64,000 bases of DNA from Roridomyces roridus (Eukaryota; Basidiomycota; Agaricomycetes; Agaricales; Mycenaceae). How positions within the stretch are numbered: the first letter of the stretch is position 1; each line of letters starts with the position of its first letter. The stretch is taken from NCBI GenBank assembly GCA_029378245.1, contig JARKIF010000039.1, positions 310,001 to 374,000 of the forward strand, given 5' to 3'. The position numbers and the translations under genes were made by a program. This document shows, one piece after another, positions 32,852-45,059 of the stretch. The notes under the pieces were generated by a model. That model had not been told where the DNA came from. It saw only the letters and a list, made by a program, of their open reading frames with translations, and did no database searches.

Positions 32852-35800
32852 ATGAGCTCCCTCGCGTTTCTAGTGACCGAGCTCCAGGCATGTTGTCTGA
32901 CTTTACATTCTGAACAGCTCATTGAATCCAGTCCTAGTCCTTGGCCAGCGAAACTCGCAGGAAGCACCCAGACATTCGTGAGGTCCGTCGTGCCTCCTAG
33001 ATTTCGACGTCCACCCTGCTGAACGACATTCAAGGCTGCAGAGAAGTCGTTGGCAATCCTCAGAGCGTCTCCCGAGCAGGCAACCGCCAACTTGGCCTCC
33101 GGTTCGCGACCTCACTCCATTTTTGCTGCGCACCAACACTTTGCCTAGATGGACCCCAGTCCGACGATCTCCTGCGCCCCGTATTCATGGGATGTGCCAC
33201 CAAGAACGCCAAAGTCGTCGCCATCTCGTTGGGCTCGCTCCAGCGGCTGATAGCCCTCAAAGCTGTCCCGCACTCCGCCGTCGAGCTCATAATCAACACC
33301 ATGAGCGACGCGATGAGCCAGGGTGTCGATATCCAGCTGAGGATACTCCAGACGCTGCTGTCTCTCGTCACCAATTTCCCGGCCATACATGGAGGTTTAC
33401 TGGGAGAGGTGTGTTATAACACGTTTTCTGCGAGACGTGTTTCTCAGAGCCATACAGGCCCTACTGCTATGCTTCAAGCTGCAAGAATCCAAAATTGCCG
33501 TCGTATCTTCGACTGCGGCCGCGACGCTGCGGCAGCTGGTCATGTTTGTCTTCGACAAGATGGTTGACGAGGACCGCCGCGACGACCCGGACACCACCCA
33601 ATGGATCGATATGAAACTTCCTAACGGGACCAGCAAGAACCTCGGCCCCTCCGCCCGCGACGCCTTCTCCGTTTTTGAAGACTTATGTCTTCTCGCCAAC
33701 TCGGAGAAGCCCAACTTTCTCAAGCTCGAGTTTCTCCACAAAACCTTTGCGTTGGAGTTGATTGAGAGCGTTCTTACAAACTACCACGACCTCTTCCGCA
33801 AGGTGCGCCTCTTTGCCACGCCGTCTATGGTGTTGTACTAACCATTTTCAGCATACAGAACTCGTTCTACTGCTACAACTCCACCTCTGTCCCCTTCTAC
33901 TCAAAGCCCTCTCTGACCGCGCGTTGTTCCCCCTCACGCTACGCTGCACGCGCGTCGTTTTCCTACTCCTCAAGCAGTTCTCTCGCGAACTCGAAACGGA
34001 GTCCGAGATCTTCCTCATGCTCCTCATCAAGATCGTTGGTGACGAACACGCAGAGAGCTCGGAGCCTGCAAGGCCACAGTGGATGCGTGTTTTGGCTATG
34101 GAAATCATGCGAGGGTACGTCAATTCTCATTCCCAAAGATCTGACTCTGACCGGTCTTCTCCAGGCTTTGCAGCGACGCAGAGCTGATGCGAAACGTCTG
34201 GGCGCGGTACGACGCCCGCGAGTCGGGCTCAAACGTCTTCACCGCCCTCATCACCGCGCTGAAGCGCCTTTTGACCGAGAAACCTGCTTTGCTGGGTGTC
34301 TCGAATCAGATTTTCGGTGTCGGTGTGCAGCCTGAGAACTCTGGATTCGACTCGGTTGCTGGTATGGCGGGTATGGTGGCCAATGCTGCCAGTGCCACGG
34401 TTTCTGGCGTTGTTGGCATGATGGGCTCCAGTGGTGGCCTAAGCTTGCAAGGTTCGGCGATGAAGTTGCAATGGTATGTCCCGATTTCATCCAAACCGCG
34501 CATTGGAAGTTTACGACCGACTCTAGCATTGACCAATTGGACAAGGCGGACGCGCCGCCCATCCCAGACTCGTACATTTACCTCCTCGCGGTGCAATGCT
34601 TTGTGTCGCTCTGTGAGGGCTTTGCGTCCTTTACAGGTCCGCTATACAGTACAATCGTGATCCAACGACCGCGGGCTGCTGGAGAAGCAGTCATCAGGGC
34701 CCCGCCAGCTCTCGATCTCGCATCTCTACCTTCAGATGACCCGTCAACGGAGCAACTGCGCGTTGTGTCGGCGATCATTGAAAGCGGCTGGCCCGCCCTT
34801 CTTGCCGCCTTGTCTTTCATCATCGCGACCAACCTCTCCGATGACCTTTTCGTCGAAGTTCTGGCGAGCTACCAAGCCATGACAAATGTGTCTGGGATGC
34901 TTGGGCTGGTGACCCCGCGAGACGCCTTCTTTACCAGTCTCGCCAAGTTTGCAGTCCCCACCCGGGTTGTATCGAATCTGGATCACTCGTACGGTGCAGA
35001 AGTGCAGACCCCGCGTACCGCTGCGTCGCTGTCGGAGAATCTGGGTCTGACCAGCCCCGCACCGCCAACCGGCCTGTCAGAGCGCAATCTAGCTTGTCTC
35101 AAAGTGCTCGTTGCCAGCGCCTTGTTCTTGGCAGGCAGTCTTGGGGAGAGCTGGTTTGGGATTTTGGAGGCGTTGCAGAACGCTGATTATGTGCTGACGT
35201 CGAAGGGTGCATCGACTCCTGCCACCAAGCGCCCGGCTGGGAACCGTACGGTTTCGGGGGCTGTTTCCCGCCACGCGTTGCTCTCGGATTTGGACCCAGA
35301 GGCACTGCAGAGCGCTATCCAACGTCTGTTTGACGCGTCAAAGAACCTCGAGGACGAGGCGTTTACGCACTTTGTCGGTGCGCTTTGCAGACTCAGTGCA
35401 GAAATGGTGGGGATGCAGACGGAGGAGGATGTGATGATTGTGGATTCGGAAAGTATCAGTAGTCTGGTGGAGGAGCCGCCGTTGTTATCCCCCAGACAGG
35501 ATGCTGCAGCGCATCGGAGGCGAGTTAGTGGCATTCACCTTCCACCCACACGCACTCTTGTAAGCTTCTTTGCACATATTTGGACGCTCATTGACTCGAT
35601 GTTAGCGCTCTGGTGATTTTGGTATCAACAAACTCGGCGGAGTCGCCCTTCTCAATATCTACCGCCTTATCTATCGCTCTCCGGACGTTGCTTGGAATAT
35701 CATCACTAACCACCTCCTCTCCATCATCCGACTTTCATTTGCCCCACAATCCATTCGCGTCCAGGCTGCCCGGGTTCTTGACGAGATCTTGGTGATCGTC

Positions 35801-38800
35801 CCGCGGAACCTGACGACGGCCGGTGAGCTGCAGGCTCAAGTACAGAGGCACGTCCTGGACGTTCTCGCCCAGCAGGTCGTCCCAGATAGTGGTGGGAGTA
35901 CCACGACCAGCGTAGAGCTCCGGCGGATGGGATTGGAAACCCTGCATCAAATCCTCCAGGCTTCGGGGCATACACTCATCATCGGTTGGGAGACGATATT
36001 CGAGATGCTCGCTAGCGTCTGCAAGCCTCCGCCTCCTGCGCGCACAGCCTCCTTGGAATCGTTGCCGGTAATGAGCTCTCCGCCTTCACCCGTTCGCACC
36101 ATCAAACCGCTGGCGCTGGGACTCGGAAATCCGAGCGAGAAGAGTTACACTGCGCTTGTCAAGATTGCTTTCCAATCATTGACGCTCGTTTGCGATTCGG
36201 TTTCATCCCTTTCCCCGGCCCATCTCCGACTGTGTATCAGCACTTTGGGGCAGTTTGGACGGCAGGCGGATACCAACATTGCTCTCACTGCTGCAGCGAG
36301 TCTGCTGTGGAGTGTTTCCGACGTGATCCAGTCGAAGCGGAAGGACGTGGAGGTGGAACCAGAGTATAACTCTCTGTGGATGTTCCTGCTCCTGGAGGTG
36401 CTTGGGCTGTGTACCGATACTCGGCCTGAAGTGCGCGATGGTGCCATTCAAACTTTGTTCCGCACTATGCAGCTATACGGCGCCACTCTGAGTCAAGAGA
36501 CGTGGGATGAATGTCTTTGGAAAGTCACATTCCCATTGCTCGATTCTCTCACTCTTGAAATCCGGCGGTTTGTTGTCACTTCTCCGACGTCAAGTTCGGC
36601 AGAAGCGTCAACGGCTCCTGTGCAAGCCTGGGACGAGTCCAAGACCCTTGCCCTGCAATCCATCGGCTCCATCTTTCACGATTTCCTCTCCTCCAAAATC
36701 ATCCTGCTAGACTCGTTCACCAAAGCGTGGGATGTATTCGTCAACCACATCCAGGACGCGGTCCTCCTCGATAACCGCTCCATTAGCCCACCGGCGCTGA
36801 GGTGTTTAGAAAAGGCAGTCAAGGCATCTTCAAGTGCTCCCACGGAAGTCAAGTCAAAGATTTCCGAGATATGGGAACGTGTGTGGGCAATGTGCGATAC
36901 TGTCGGGGATGCCATTTTGCGCAGGGGCAGCGCGAATGTCCCAGATACACCTTCTTTCGAAAGCCCGCACAAGCCTTTCACGCAGGAGAGTCTTGTGGCG
37001 TTTTTGGAGGTCATGCGGTGCACCAGGAGCACTAGTCGAGCGCTGGACGGGGTTGAATGGCCTTTGGAGCGGCTAACGCGGCTCATGGCTATCCTCAAGG
37101 GTCTCTCGAAATTTGCGTTGTTATCATGATGCTCAATATTTGCAGGAATTTTGACGTATCCGAATTCGCCGGACTATAGACCAGACGTGGATCAATTACC
37201 TCCCGTACAGGTATGGGCCTTATATTCTTCAGCTGCAGATTGCTCATTCATCCAGTCCATTGTTCTCGATACGATTGTCGACATTGATCTTTCCGCGCCC
37301 GGCTGCCCGTCCTTGGTCATGAAGGATCTGTCCGAGTACACGACTCTTCCCTTCTTGGCGGCGTTTGATGTCCCAGCAAACCCCAAGTCGCAGACCCCGC
37401 AGAAGAGAATCACGTATATCGCAATTGCGAAGAAGACGATGCCGATGCTTGTGGAGCTTTTCCTGCGCTTCAAGGACCGAGAGGAGATCTACAAGGATGG
37501 AACGATTGAATCTGCCCTCTCGGTACGTTCTTCAGCTGAGATTCATCTTTGTACTAACATGTGCACAGGCATATTCGATCCCAGTCAAGCTCAAGTACGA
37601 CTGCCCACCGGCCTCCAAGTTTGGCCACGACCTTCCGCTCTGGAAAACTGCCACGTCGAATTTCCTCAAGATTGTGAAGGAATGCACTGTCCCCATACAG
37701 ACTCTGGGCGATGGTAAGTCGACAATCTTAGGGTCCGAATCGATTTAAACCAACTCTCAGCCATCTCGGATGAGCATATCGAGGGCATCTGGAGGCAGAT
37801 TCTCGATGTTTTCAGAGGTGGGATTCTGGCTGATTGGTAAGCATCAATCCACACATGGGTAAACAATCGACCGACTTTTGCCAGTTCCACTGCCGAAGCC
37901 TTCTCCCTCGAGGTGCAGGAAGCTGAAGAAAACTTTGACCTGGCTCTCATCGGCGCCCTTGAAATTGATGTGGTACCTCATCTGGGGGACAAGCGTGTCC
38001 CTGATTCCTTGGTCGGCATGCTGGCCAAAGTTCTTCATCAAGGGAGTCGGTTGTATGAAGTCCAGCCTCAGTCGCCCGTGTCATCTTCTGGCTCTCGGGA
38101 GTTTGAGAAGATTGACTTGGATGGGAATTATGAGAATGGGAGCACGCAGCCGGGCACGGTTGTTCCGCGGGAGCGGTTCTCCTACTGGTGCTTTGACCTC
38201 TTGTTCTTGATATGCTCCAACACCACGAAAGGTGCGCTAGCTGACAGTAATACCGTTTTTGGTTGCTCAGATATCGTTCTAGACCAAGAGTCCTCAAGAC
38301 GAAGATTAGCTGCTTTTAGTCTTCCGTCATTATTAAGTCGATGTCGATCGGTCCTGGTGGGGTACGTGGCAGACGAGGCGTTGCGAGGCAACCTTCCTTT
38401 CCCTCGGGCAAGGGAGGACGAGCTGCTGTACGTTCTGCGCAAGTTGCTCGAGCTAAGGCTATGGCCTGGCTCATTATGGGCCGCGCTGTCAGAACAGCCG
38501 ACGGAGTATGCTATCGAGCAGCCTGGTGAGCGCGTTTCTTCTACATACTCCCCATCGTATTGACGACCCCGACAGCCATCGACACTTCTCTGGGCCCGTC
38601 GCTGCTTATTGCAGACGCGGTCAAACGATCGCCTGTCGCTCATCTGTTCCACTTTTACCCGGTTCTCTGCGAGATTGCGTCAATACCACGGCAGACGCCC
38701 TCCTCGTGGGTTGTCGACAAGGGGTCTTCGGTCGCCGAGTTGGATGCTCGGGTGTTGGCCAGAGAATGTCTGAAAGAGGTCGGAAGGGAGATGGGAGTGC

Positions 38801-38808
38801 TTCAATAA
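32852..38808 (+). CDS. MON2: MON2 homologue (Golgi/endosome trafficking, Sec7-related)
   Basis: Sixteen exons give 1746 residues: 32852-32887, 32938-32982, 33035-33101, 33149-33408, 33458-33802, 33852-34114, 34165-34473, 34527-35559, 35606-37100, 37146-37210, 37256-37522, 37569-37713, 37761-37836, 37885-38231, 38271-38525, 38576-38808. Phases agree throughout. The N-terminus (SLAFLVTELQ, then EAAEKSLAILRASPEQ-type DCB region) and the HUS-like block around FMGCATKNAKVVAISLGSLQRL are diagnostic of Mon2/Ysl2. There is no Sec7 catalytic domain, as expected. In yeast, Mon2 is a scaffold at the trans-Golgi and endosomes, acting with Dop1 and the flippase Neo1. Intron 1 appears to use a GC donor (CAG|GCATGT). 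Length is normal for fungal Mon2. Confidence 0.9.
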
Positions 38809-38907
38809 AGACTTCTTTACATCTAATTTGCTATTAATCGATTCGCTATAGACAATGGGACGTTTGTGGATATCGTAAATTCATTCCATTTACACACAGG
38901 CCTGGAT

Positions 38908-40510
38908 TTAAATGTACACACTAGCCTGCCCATTAGTCGTTTCCACAGCCGCCCTCCCGCGATGCATATTCCCCCGCTCCCAAAACACACTCAGAGCCAT
39001 CCTCGTCAGCCTGACCATCCATGTCTGAAATGTGCGTGTCCGGTCTTTGCCAGCTGGATCTTGCTCGGACGAGTCGACGCGTCTAGCGCTGATAGAGCCT
39101 CCTGCGACGTTGATGTCGCCTTCGTATGTGGACGGGAGGTGTAGGTCGACTGGGGCGTTGGATGTCGTTGCTGTGACGTCCAGCGTTGCGTCGACAGGGA
39201 GGGTGAGGATCTTGGCCATTAGCTGCCCGTTGGATGTTCGCTGCTCGACGCGGAAGCTCCCGTTATTGTGGGATGCGGTGGTCAAGTGGATTGATGACTG
39301 CAGGTTGCTAGTATAAACGAGTAAGTATTCAGTGTGGAGAGATGGCTCTTGGCGCACTCGTTGCTCGTCTTGATGGTCACGTTCTTGGTGTCGCTGCTGT
39401 TCCCGGCGTCGAGATGGACGTCCACGTTGATGGGAGCGTTGCTCGTGCGGAGGTCTACCGATTCGATAGCTGTGAATATCCCCGAGATACCGCCATTCGA
39501 GGTGATCACTTTGGTGCTCCGGGACACCAGATGCTGTGAGAAATGCTGGGTCAGAAGCGCAAGATAATGGATGATGAAACGCACGTCTACAGAAACAGCA
39601 CCATTGGTCGTCGAGAACTTGACTTTGTCGGCCTTGACGGTGTCGACGTGGATTGCCCCGTTGGAACCTTCCAAGGATAGAGTACCGAAATGAGCAAAGT
39701 CCTTTATATCGAGGGTTTGCTCAAAGTTCTTGAGGTCGGTAGTGAGGCGATTGACGTATAGGGAAGAGTTGCTTCGCGGAAGGGTGAGGACCACTTCGAA
39801 GAAAAGAGCTTCAGTGCGGGAAGGGCTACGCCAGGACCTGGGCGTCTGCACGGGAGTGAGTGCATATATTGCACGAAGAACGTACTTACCAGGAAACCAA
39901 GGCCCCATTCGCCTTCTCTGCGCGAAGCCGAGCAGATCTTTGCTGTATCGCGGACGTCCTTGTCGAAATAATGTAGCGTGACGTCTACGAGAGCCATGTC
40001 GATGTCCGTAAATGTTGTCGAAATCTTGAACGACCCCGCCGAAAGTGACCCATGCGAAAAGGCCAGCAGAGATTCAGGTGGGAGTGGGATGCCGTATTCA
40101 AAAACCATCGAGTAAGGGAATGGTGCAGCTATCGGATTCTTCCTCTCGGCCTCGCCCGAAGGCTCCATGCAATCCATCGCTACACCAGGAATGCTGGGAT
40201 AGGACCTCCATCTACTTCCAATGACCTTGCGGGCGGTGAATTGCTTGTGAGAACTTGGTGGACCAGGACTTACCCCGATACTAAACAAGACGCTACCCAG
40301 CAGCAGAAAACTCAAGACCCATAGCCCGAACGCGACGAGAAATACGCGACGGAAGCTGCGAGTGCTGCGGACGACATGATGGTCTGGTTGATGGCTCGGT
40401 CCCGCAGCATCTGTATACGCTGGTGGAGAAGATGCAGTGTCTTCGACCCGCAGCAAAGGCGTCGTGTCTTTGACAGCGCTCCTTGGAGAGTCGTCCTCCG
40501 TCAGGATCAT
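38908..40510 (-). CDS. Single-pass membrane protein with DUF4097-like beta repeats
   Basis: ATG 40510. Residues 1-~50 are cytosolic-looking and Pro/Asp-rich, with a transmembrane helix near 55-80 (VFLVAFGLWVLSFLLLGSVL). Outside it, repeated short beta units follow, of the type TSNGxI/TTNGAVSVD (LEGSNGAIHVDTVKADKV, ITSNGGISG, TSNAPINVDV, TTSNAPVDLHL). This is the pattern of DUF4097/adhesin-like beta-helix domains. Three introns are supported: after GLGFL (gtaagtacg), after SVD (gtgcgt) and after KTSN (gtgcgcc). Such proteins are common in mushrooms and lack a known role; a surface location is inferred. It converges with MON2, with 99 bp between the stops. Confidence 0.75.
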
Positions 40511-40714
40511 GGCAGAGATAAGGACCGCCAATTGTCATGATGTTGTCCGGGCACGTTCACCACTTGACAGTTTCAGGAGAGAGAAGGAAATAGTTGGGAA
40601 AGGAAAGTGTACACAAGAGTAATTAAGAGAGATCTATTATAGTCCCCCAGGAAATATTACACGCTGAGTAGTTTGGAGTCAGCCACGGAGGACGAACGGG
40701 CATTCAACTCACCT

Positions 40715-41212
40715 TTACTTGGATTTGGACTTGGACTTGGCTTCTTCAGCCTGCTTCTTCAAATCCTTGAGTCTTCCGCTTTGACGAGTCGGCCCAGTCG
40801 GGACGGCGTGCCTTGTGTGTTTCTTGCCACCCGAGTGAGCAGGTGCACGACTTGCGGTCGGAGGCTCATTCTCCTTGTTCGCGTCGGCGCTGGCCTGAAA
40901 ACGACTCCACTTAGCAGCAATCAAGACAAAAGGTAAATAAAATTGACTAACCTCGGGGGCAGGAGCATCGAACTCCTCTGAAGCCAGTGCTTCCTGAGGG
41001 ACGCCCGGCAGGACTGTCTGAGCAGTCATCTTCCCGTCGCCGTCGTACCAAGTGGCGGTGGTAGTGCCGTCGGGTGCGTCCACAAAGGTGACGGAGGAAG
41101 CGCCTTTGGGCGGCACGCACGTCCACTCCTCGGGTCCCAAATTCTTCATGGACCTCCAATAGACCTTGGCTGGCGTCTCGGAAGATGCAGCGATGAAGAA
41201 TTTCGGATGCAT
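40715..41212 (-). CDS. Small basic-tailed protein (tandem paralogue 1)
   Basis: From ATG 41212: MHPKFFIAASSETPAKVYW and a compact first part with Trp/Tyr-rich strands (TTTATWYDGDGKMTAQ), one intron (donor gttagt after DAPAPE, acceptor ttttcag), then a basic tail with TRQSGRLKDLKK and a terminal Lys/Ser repeat. About 140 residues. The tail suggests a nuclear location (inference). It is related to the next gene: both open with Met, a Lys-Phe/Leu-Phe-Ile-Ala core and an adjacent Tyr-Trp. Family not recognised. Confidence 0.6.
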   Translation of the reverse strand: MHPKFFIAASSETPAKVYWRSMKNLGPEEWTCVPPKGASSVTFVDAPDGTTTATWYDGDGKMTAQTVLPGVPQEALASEEFDAPAPEVSQFYLPFVLIAAKWSRFQASADANKENEPPTASRAPAHSGGKKHTRHAVPTGPTRQSGRLKDLKKQAEEAKSKSKSK

Positions 41213-41624
41213 GAGTGGCGTCTGGTCTGGTCTGGGGGGTGAGTGTCGAGGGTTTGCTGCAGGCCTTTTATACAGGGAGGCCTTCAAAGCGCCAGGCGGG
41301 ACCTATCCTTGCTTCTCATTGTGCGGCGGCATGAGGCTGTGACGATGAGAGCCGCGTTACGAGAACTGGCAGCCTCGAGGGTGTGCGCGATCTTGGGCTC
41401 GCTGTGAGGAACCATGGAGACGAGGACAATGCGCAGCCAAAGCTCTTGAACGACCGAAAGAGGAAATCTTTTTTGTAGTACGATATCTGAGGCTTGAGTG
41501 GCCGTACCCCGCGCGGGACCTAGGGCCTTATCTTAATCTTAATCTTAATCATACACATTCAAAAACGATCTGGTCAATGTTCGATCAGCTTTACAAAAGA
41601 GACGATGGGCCAATTGACTCGCCT

Positions 41625-42191
41625 CTATACAGAAGCGCGCTTTCCTCTTGTGCTTCTACGCAGTGGCGCCGACTCGTCGCTGGCGATCTTGGCACGCTTT
41701 CTAGGCCGGCGGCTCACCGTAGACCCTGCCGCCTCCAACTCCGCTGCAGGCCGTTTCTTTGCTGTCCTCGCATCATTGTCGTCCTGCGCTTTATGCTCCT
41801 TGATCCTCTGCAAACGAGTTCAGTGACAAGAATTTGTCAACAGAAAATCCCAGTCAACCTTGGACTTTGGCGCACGGCGATGCACAACAACCGGATCAGG
41901 TCCCTCATCATGCACCCGCTTGGACCCGCATCTGGCAAACCACGGCCGCTGCCCGAGTCGCTCGGTCGAATATCTCCTCCCATGCGCATCATAATTGTAT
42001 CGCACGACCTTGCGCCCGGGCCCTTCCACGTATGCGGAGTACGGCACGCCCAAAGGCGGTGCGTCGAATGACGGCGGAGCCTCGAGGTCAAATCGGTCTT
42101 GATTCCTAGTCTTGTATTCCAGGTGGTCTCTGGGTAGCCAGTAATACACGGGTGCGTCGGGCGGTCCGGCTATGAACAACTTTTGGAGCAT
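41625..42191 (-). CDS. Small basic-tailed protein (tandem paralogue 2)
   Basis: From ATG 42191: MLQKLFIAGPPDAPVYYWLP, then KVVRYNYDAHGRRYS, KVDWDFLL near the end of exon 1, an intron of about 30-40 bp whose exact donor I could not settle (acceptor cgtttgcag), and a basic tail (KKRPAAELEAAG, SRRPRKRAKIA, RRSTRGKRASV). The layout equals that of the neighbour at 40715-41212, about 400 bp downstream on the same strand, so the two arose by tandem duplication. The basic tail resembles a nuclear localisation signal. Confidence 0.6.
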
Positions 42192-42199
42192 CCGAGGCT

Positions 42200-43235
42200 T
42201 CGGTATCGAATTTGGGTTGGTGCAGGCTTGGTGTCGACGCCGGGTTTATATGAAATGCGCGGCCCAAGCTGAGTTTGATGGGCCCATTGTCTTTGTGGTC
42301 CCGATGGTCGTCTTGCTCTTGCCAAACAGCCCAATATGAGCAAAATCGCAAGAGCCCCGGGGAGAGGCACGGTAACGCGTCGAGTTCCCGGCCACCCAGT
42401 ACGAGAAAGCGTCTTCAAAAGGATGAGCTGTTGATTTGGACCCTGCGCACTCCTGGGCGAAAGATCAGCAACGGTCATGAGGGGAGGGCCATGCACAACG
42501 CACTTGCAGTTTGAAGCTACATCTGCATCGTCTCCAGCCGCGCTTGACGCGTCTTCCAGGCTTGCGGGAAATCTGCTGCTCCAGCCACGAGAGAGTGGAA
42601 TCGCTAATCCGCGGTATGAAGTTGAGGGTATGTCCTGTATAAGCCAGGTAAAAAAGTGAACGTGGTGACCGTAAGAAAAACCGCACCAGATTACTCGTCG
42701 ACAAGGCCTAGCCCCCTCCATCGTCCAAGGACTGAAACCATTGTGGGTAATCAGCGATGAGTTGGGACACGAGTACTCACCAAGCAGTGAAGAGAACGTC
42801 CCAGCAAACGAGCTGATAAAGCCAGAGCCATCGTTCGTAAGATTTCAGGGATTGTGCATGGCGTGGTATGAGAACGACGCTGACGAAAGCATGCAGTCGG
42901 GGAACCTGAGTTGTCGCGAGTCCTAATGGTCGCGGTCACTTGAGGCAGCTAAAGGTAAAGGAGAAATGACTTGAGCCAAGAGTGGGAGTTGTTGTCAAGC
43001 CTCCAACGACATGTCAATCACAAATCGCAGCCCAAAAGCGGCTTTCACTCCGGCAGGGAAAAAATAGTTGGATGAACAGGACAAAAAAGAGAGAACCACG
43101 GATTTCGGGGAAGGAACTTGTCGCCCCTCGGGTGTTTGAGCGGAGCATAGCATCGTACAGCCGTTCAGCCATTCAACCGTTGATAATTAATTAAGCAACC
43201 ATGGTATACAGGTACGGGACAAACACTTGCCCAAC
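42200..43235. other. No confident gene
   Basis: A 183-codon minus-strand frame (42170-42721) overlaps the start of the previous gene and shows no motif. The rest has only short frames. Confidence 0.3.
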
Positions 43236-43240
43236 CCAGC

Positions 43241-43847
43241 CTACGCGGTAATCACCTCGTCAATTAGATGCCCAAAGATCCTCAGAAACCGTGAAAATTC
43301 ACGGTAAATATTTTGCACATGGCAATAATGCGACGCCGAGCGCTCCTTGATCTCCCCACCTGCAGCGCATACACCTCCCAGTGATGGTGTGCTCACCAAA
43401 TTACCCAAGATTGTCCACCACGTCGGTAAAGACATTGTAAGCCTTATCTGCCTGCAGATCAAGGTATTTTTCTGCGTATTCGCAAAGACGTGATCGAGCG
43501 TCGCCAGCCAGACCGGATGGACAAAGAAGCTTGGCATGTTGGTTGTCGGTGGAGAGCTGGATGGTAGCGTAGCGCTCCATTCACGTTGTATGGATAGGAA
43601 CACACAGAACCCGTACGGTGGGTAATATATCGAGTGGCATCTTGTGTGTCATAAGCGAAAACAGATTCTTTGCCGTTGGGAACTGACGGTGAACGCGCCG
43701 CCGTCTGAGCCTCGTGATGGCTCCCAATCCTCCACCGAGGAGGTAATGATGATACGGCTGCTGTCGCACAGCGTTTGTGCATGCCGCACGCTGCAATACG
43801 GGATTCCCCCGGGTCTCAAAGCGGACAAAAAAGTGGTTAAGAGACAT
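43241..43847 (-). CDS. Hypothetical small protein downstream of the esterase
   Basis: A spliced reading from ATG 43847 gives FVRFETRGNPVLQRAACTNA, a basic patch (RLRRRRVHR), and MPLDILPT. A GT-AG intron follows (about 43561-43623), then NQHAKLLCPSGLAGDARS and LDLQADKAYNVFTDVVDNLG. A second intron near 43385-43430 leads to a last exon that can be read in two frames, so the C-terminus is open. No family is recognised. The start lies only 50 bp beyond the esterase stop on the same strand, which is tight for separate genes; a downstream start at 43580 is an alternative. Confidence 0.4.
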
Positions 43848-43896
43848 CGACGGGGCGAGAGAAAGCAGCTCCGTTCGAGGGTATAGAGTATACACG

Positions 43897-45056
43897 CTAA
43901 GCCTTGGTGAACTTGTCAAAGAACGCCATCACGATGGAGCTCGCAGATATTGGGCCGGGGCCTTCGCCAGCCACGAGGCAAGAAAAGTCGAGAGACGTAG
44001 ACGCCCAGCAGTGTCCTGCGAATACATTAGCCAGGATCTAGTTCACAAGACGAATGGACTGACCCATATCATCCACCTTCCAATGCTGCAGCAACCCCTC
44101 GACACCATTGCATGTCCAGGAGTAATGCTGCACCGTGCCGTTAAACAGATCCTCCACGGTTTTCGTCGAGTCGGGACAGTTGTTGCGCTGCGCCCACCAG
44201 CTTAGCCTGCAAAAAAAATAGTCAACTCAATATCCCACTCGATCGGATGCGGACCGACACTAACCAATCAGGAATAGACGGCTCAATACCACCTTCGCCC
44301 TCTCCGCCGTTGTAATTGACGTCAGGATCCGCGCCCCCGTGAATCTCAAGCACCGGTACGGGGGTCTTTACAGGCGTGCACCCACCCACACCATTATTGT
44401 CAGTGTAAAACGAGCCAGAGCCCGCAGCAAACGCAGCAAACTGCGACCCAACCTCGCTACACGCGATGGTGTCGACGAATCCACCGCCGATGGACATGCC
44501 CGTGGCGTAGATACGGCTGTCGTCGACGCAGTAGTTGGCCCGGATTTCGGTGAGCAGGTCGGAGACGAAGGTCAGGTCTGCGGGGACCGTGGCGTCAGAG
44601 TAGTTGGCTCCTGCCCATGCGCCCTGTCGGGTTGTCAGAAAACGAAGGACATGGCTGGGCGAAATGTCTGACCCCGAGCCCATTGGGGTACACCATGATT
44701 TTCTGCACTCTCGATCAGTCGCATACGCGAATGAATACACGGTAGCTCACATTAGCGCTATATTGGCTCCCACTGAGACCCGTGTCGACCTCGAAGAAAA
44801 GACCGATGCTGGACGAGCCATGGAATCCAAGGACAACGGGGTACGGCACGTCTTGGCTGTAGTTACTGGGAAGATGGATAGAGTAGGAGCGGGAGGTGCC
44901 GTTGCTCGTCAGACTGTGGTACTGGGTGATGCCGTTGAACCAGTGAGATATGCCACAACCTGCGGTTCCACTGGTTTGTCGGGGAACATCGACAGAGGCG
45001 GCACTGGTGGCAACAACGCAGCTGGCGGCAGCAGCAACGAACGTATATGATCGCAT
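43897..45056 (-). CDS. Secreted esterase, CE1 / feruloyl esterase B-PHB depolymerase type
   Basis: Five exons (45056-44751, 44702-44673, 44623-44265, 44206-44064, 44015-43897) give 318 residues with clean phases. There is a signal peptide (MRSYTFVAAAASCVVATSA). The alpha/beta-hydrolase marks are all present: oxyanion region VVLGFHGSS, nucleophile GMSIGGG, acid loop HGGADPDVNYNGG, and the catalytic His in GHCW near the C-terminus. KIMVYPNGLG and GAWAGANYS are typical of the fungal feruloyl/acetyl-xylan esterase group in CE1 that resembles PHB depolymerases. It probably releases acyl or feruloyl groups from plant cell-wall polysaccharide outside the cell. No cellulose-binding module is seen. 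Confidence 0.88.
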
Positions 45057-45059
45057 CCT

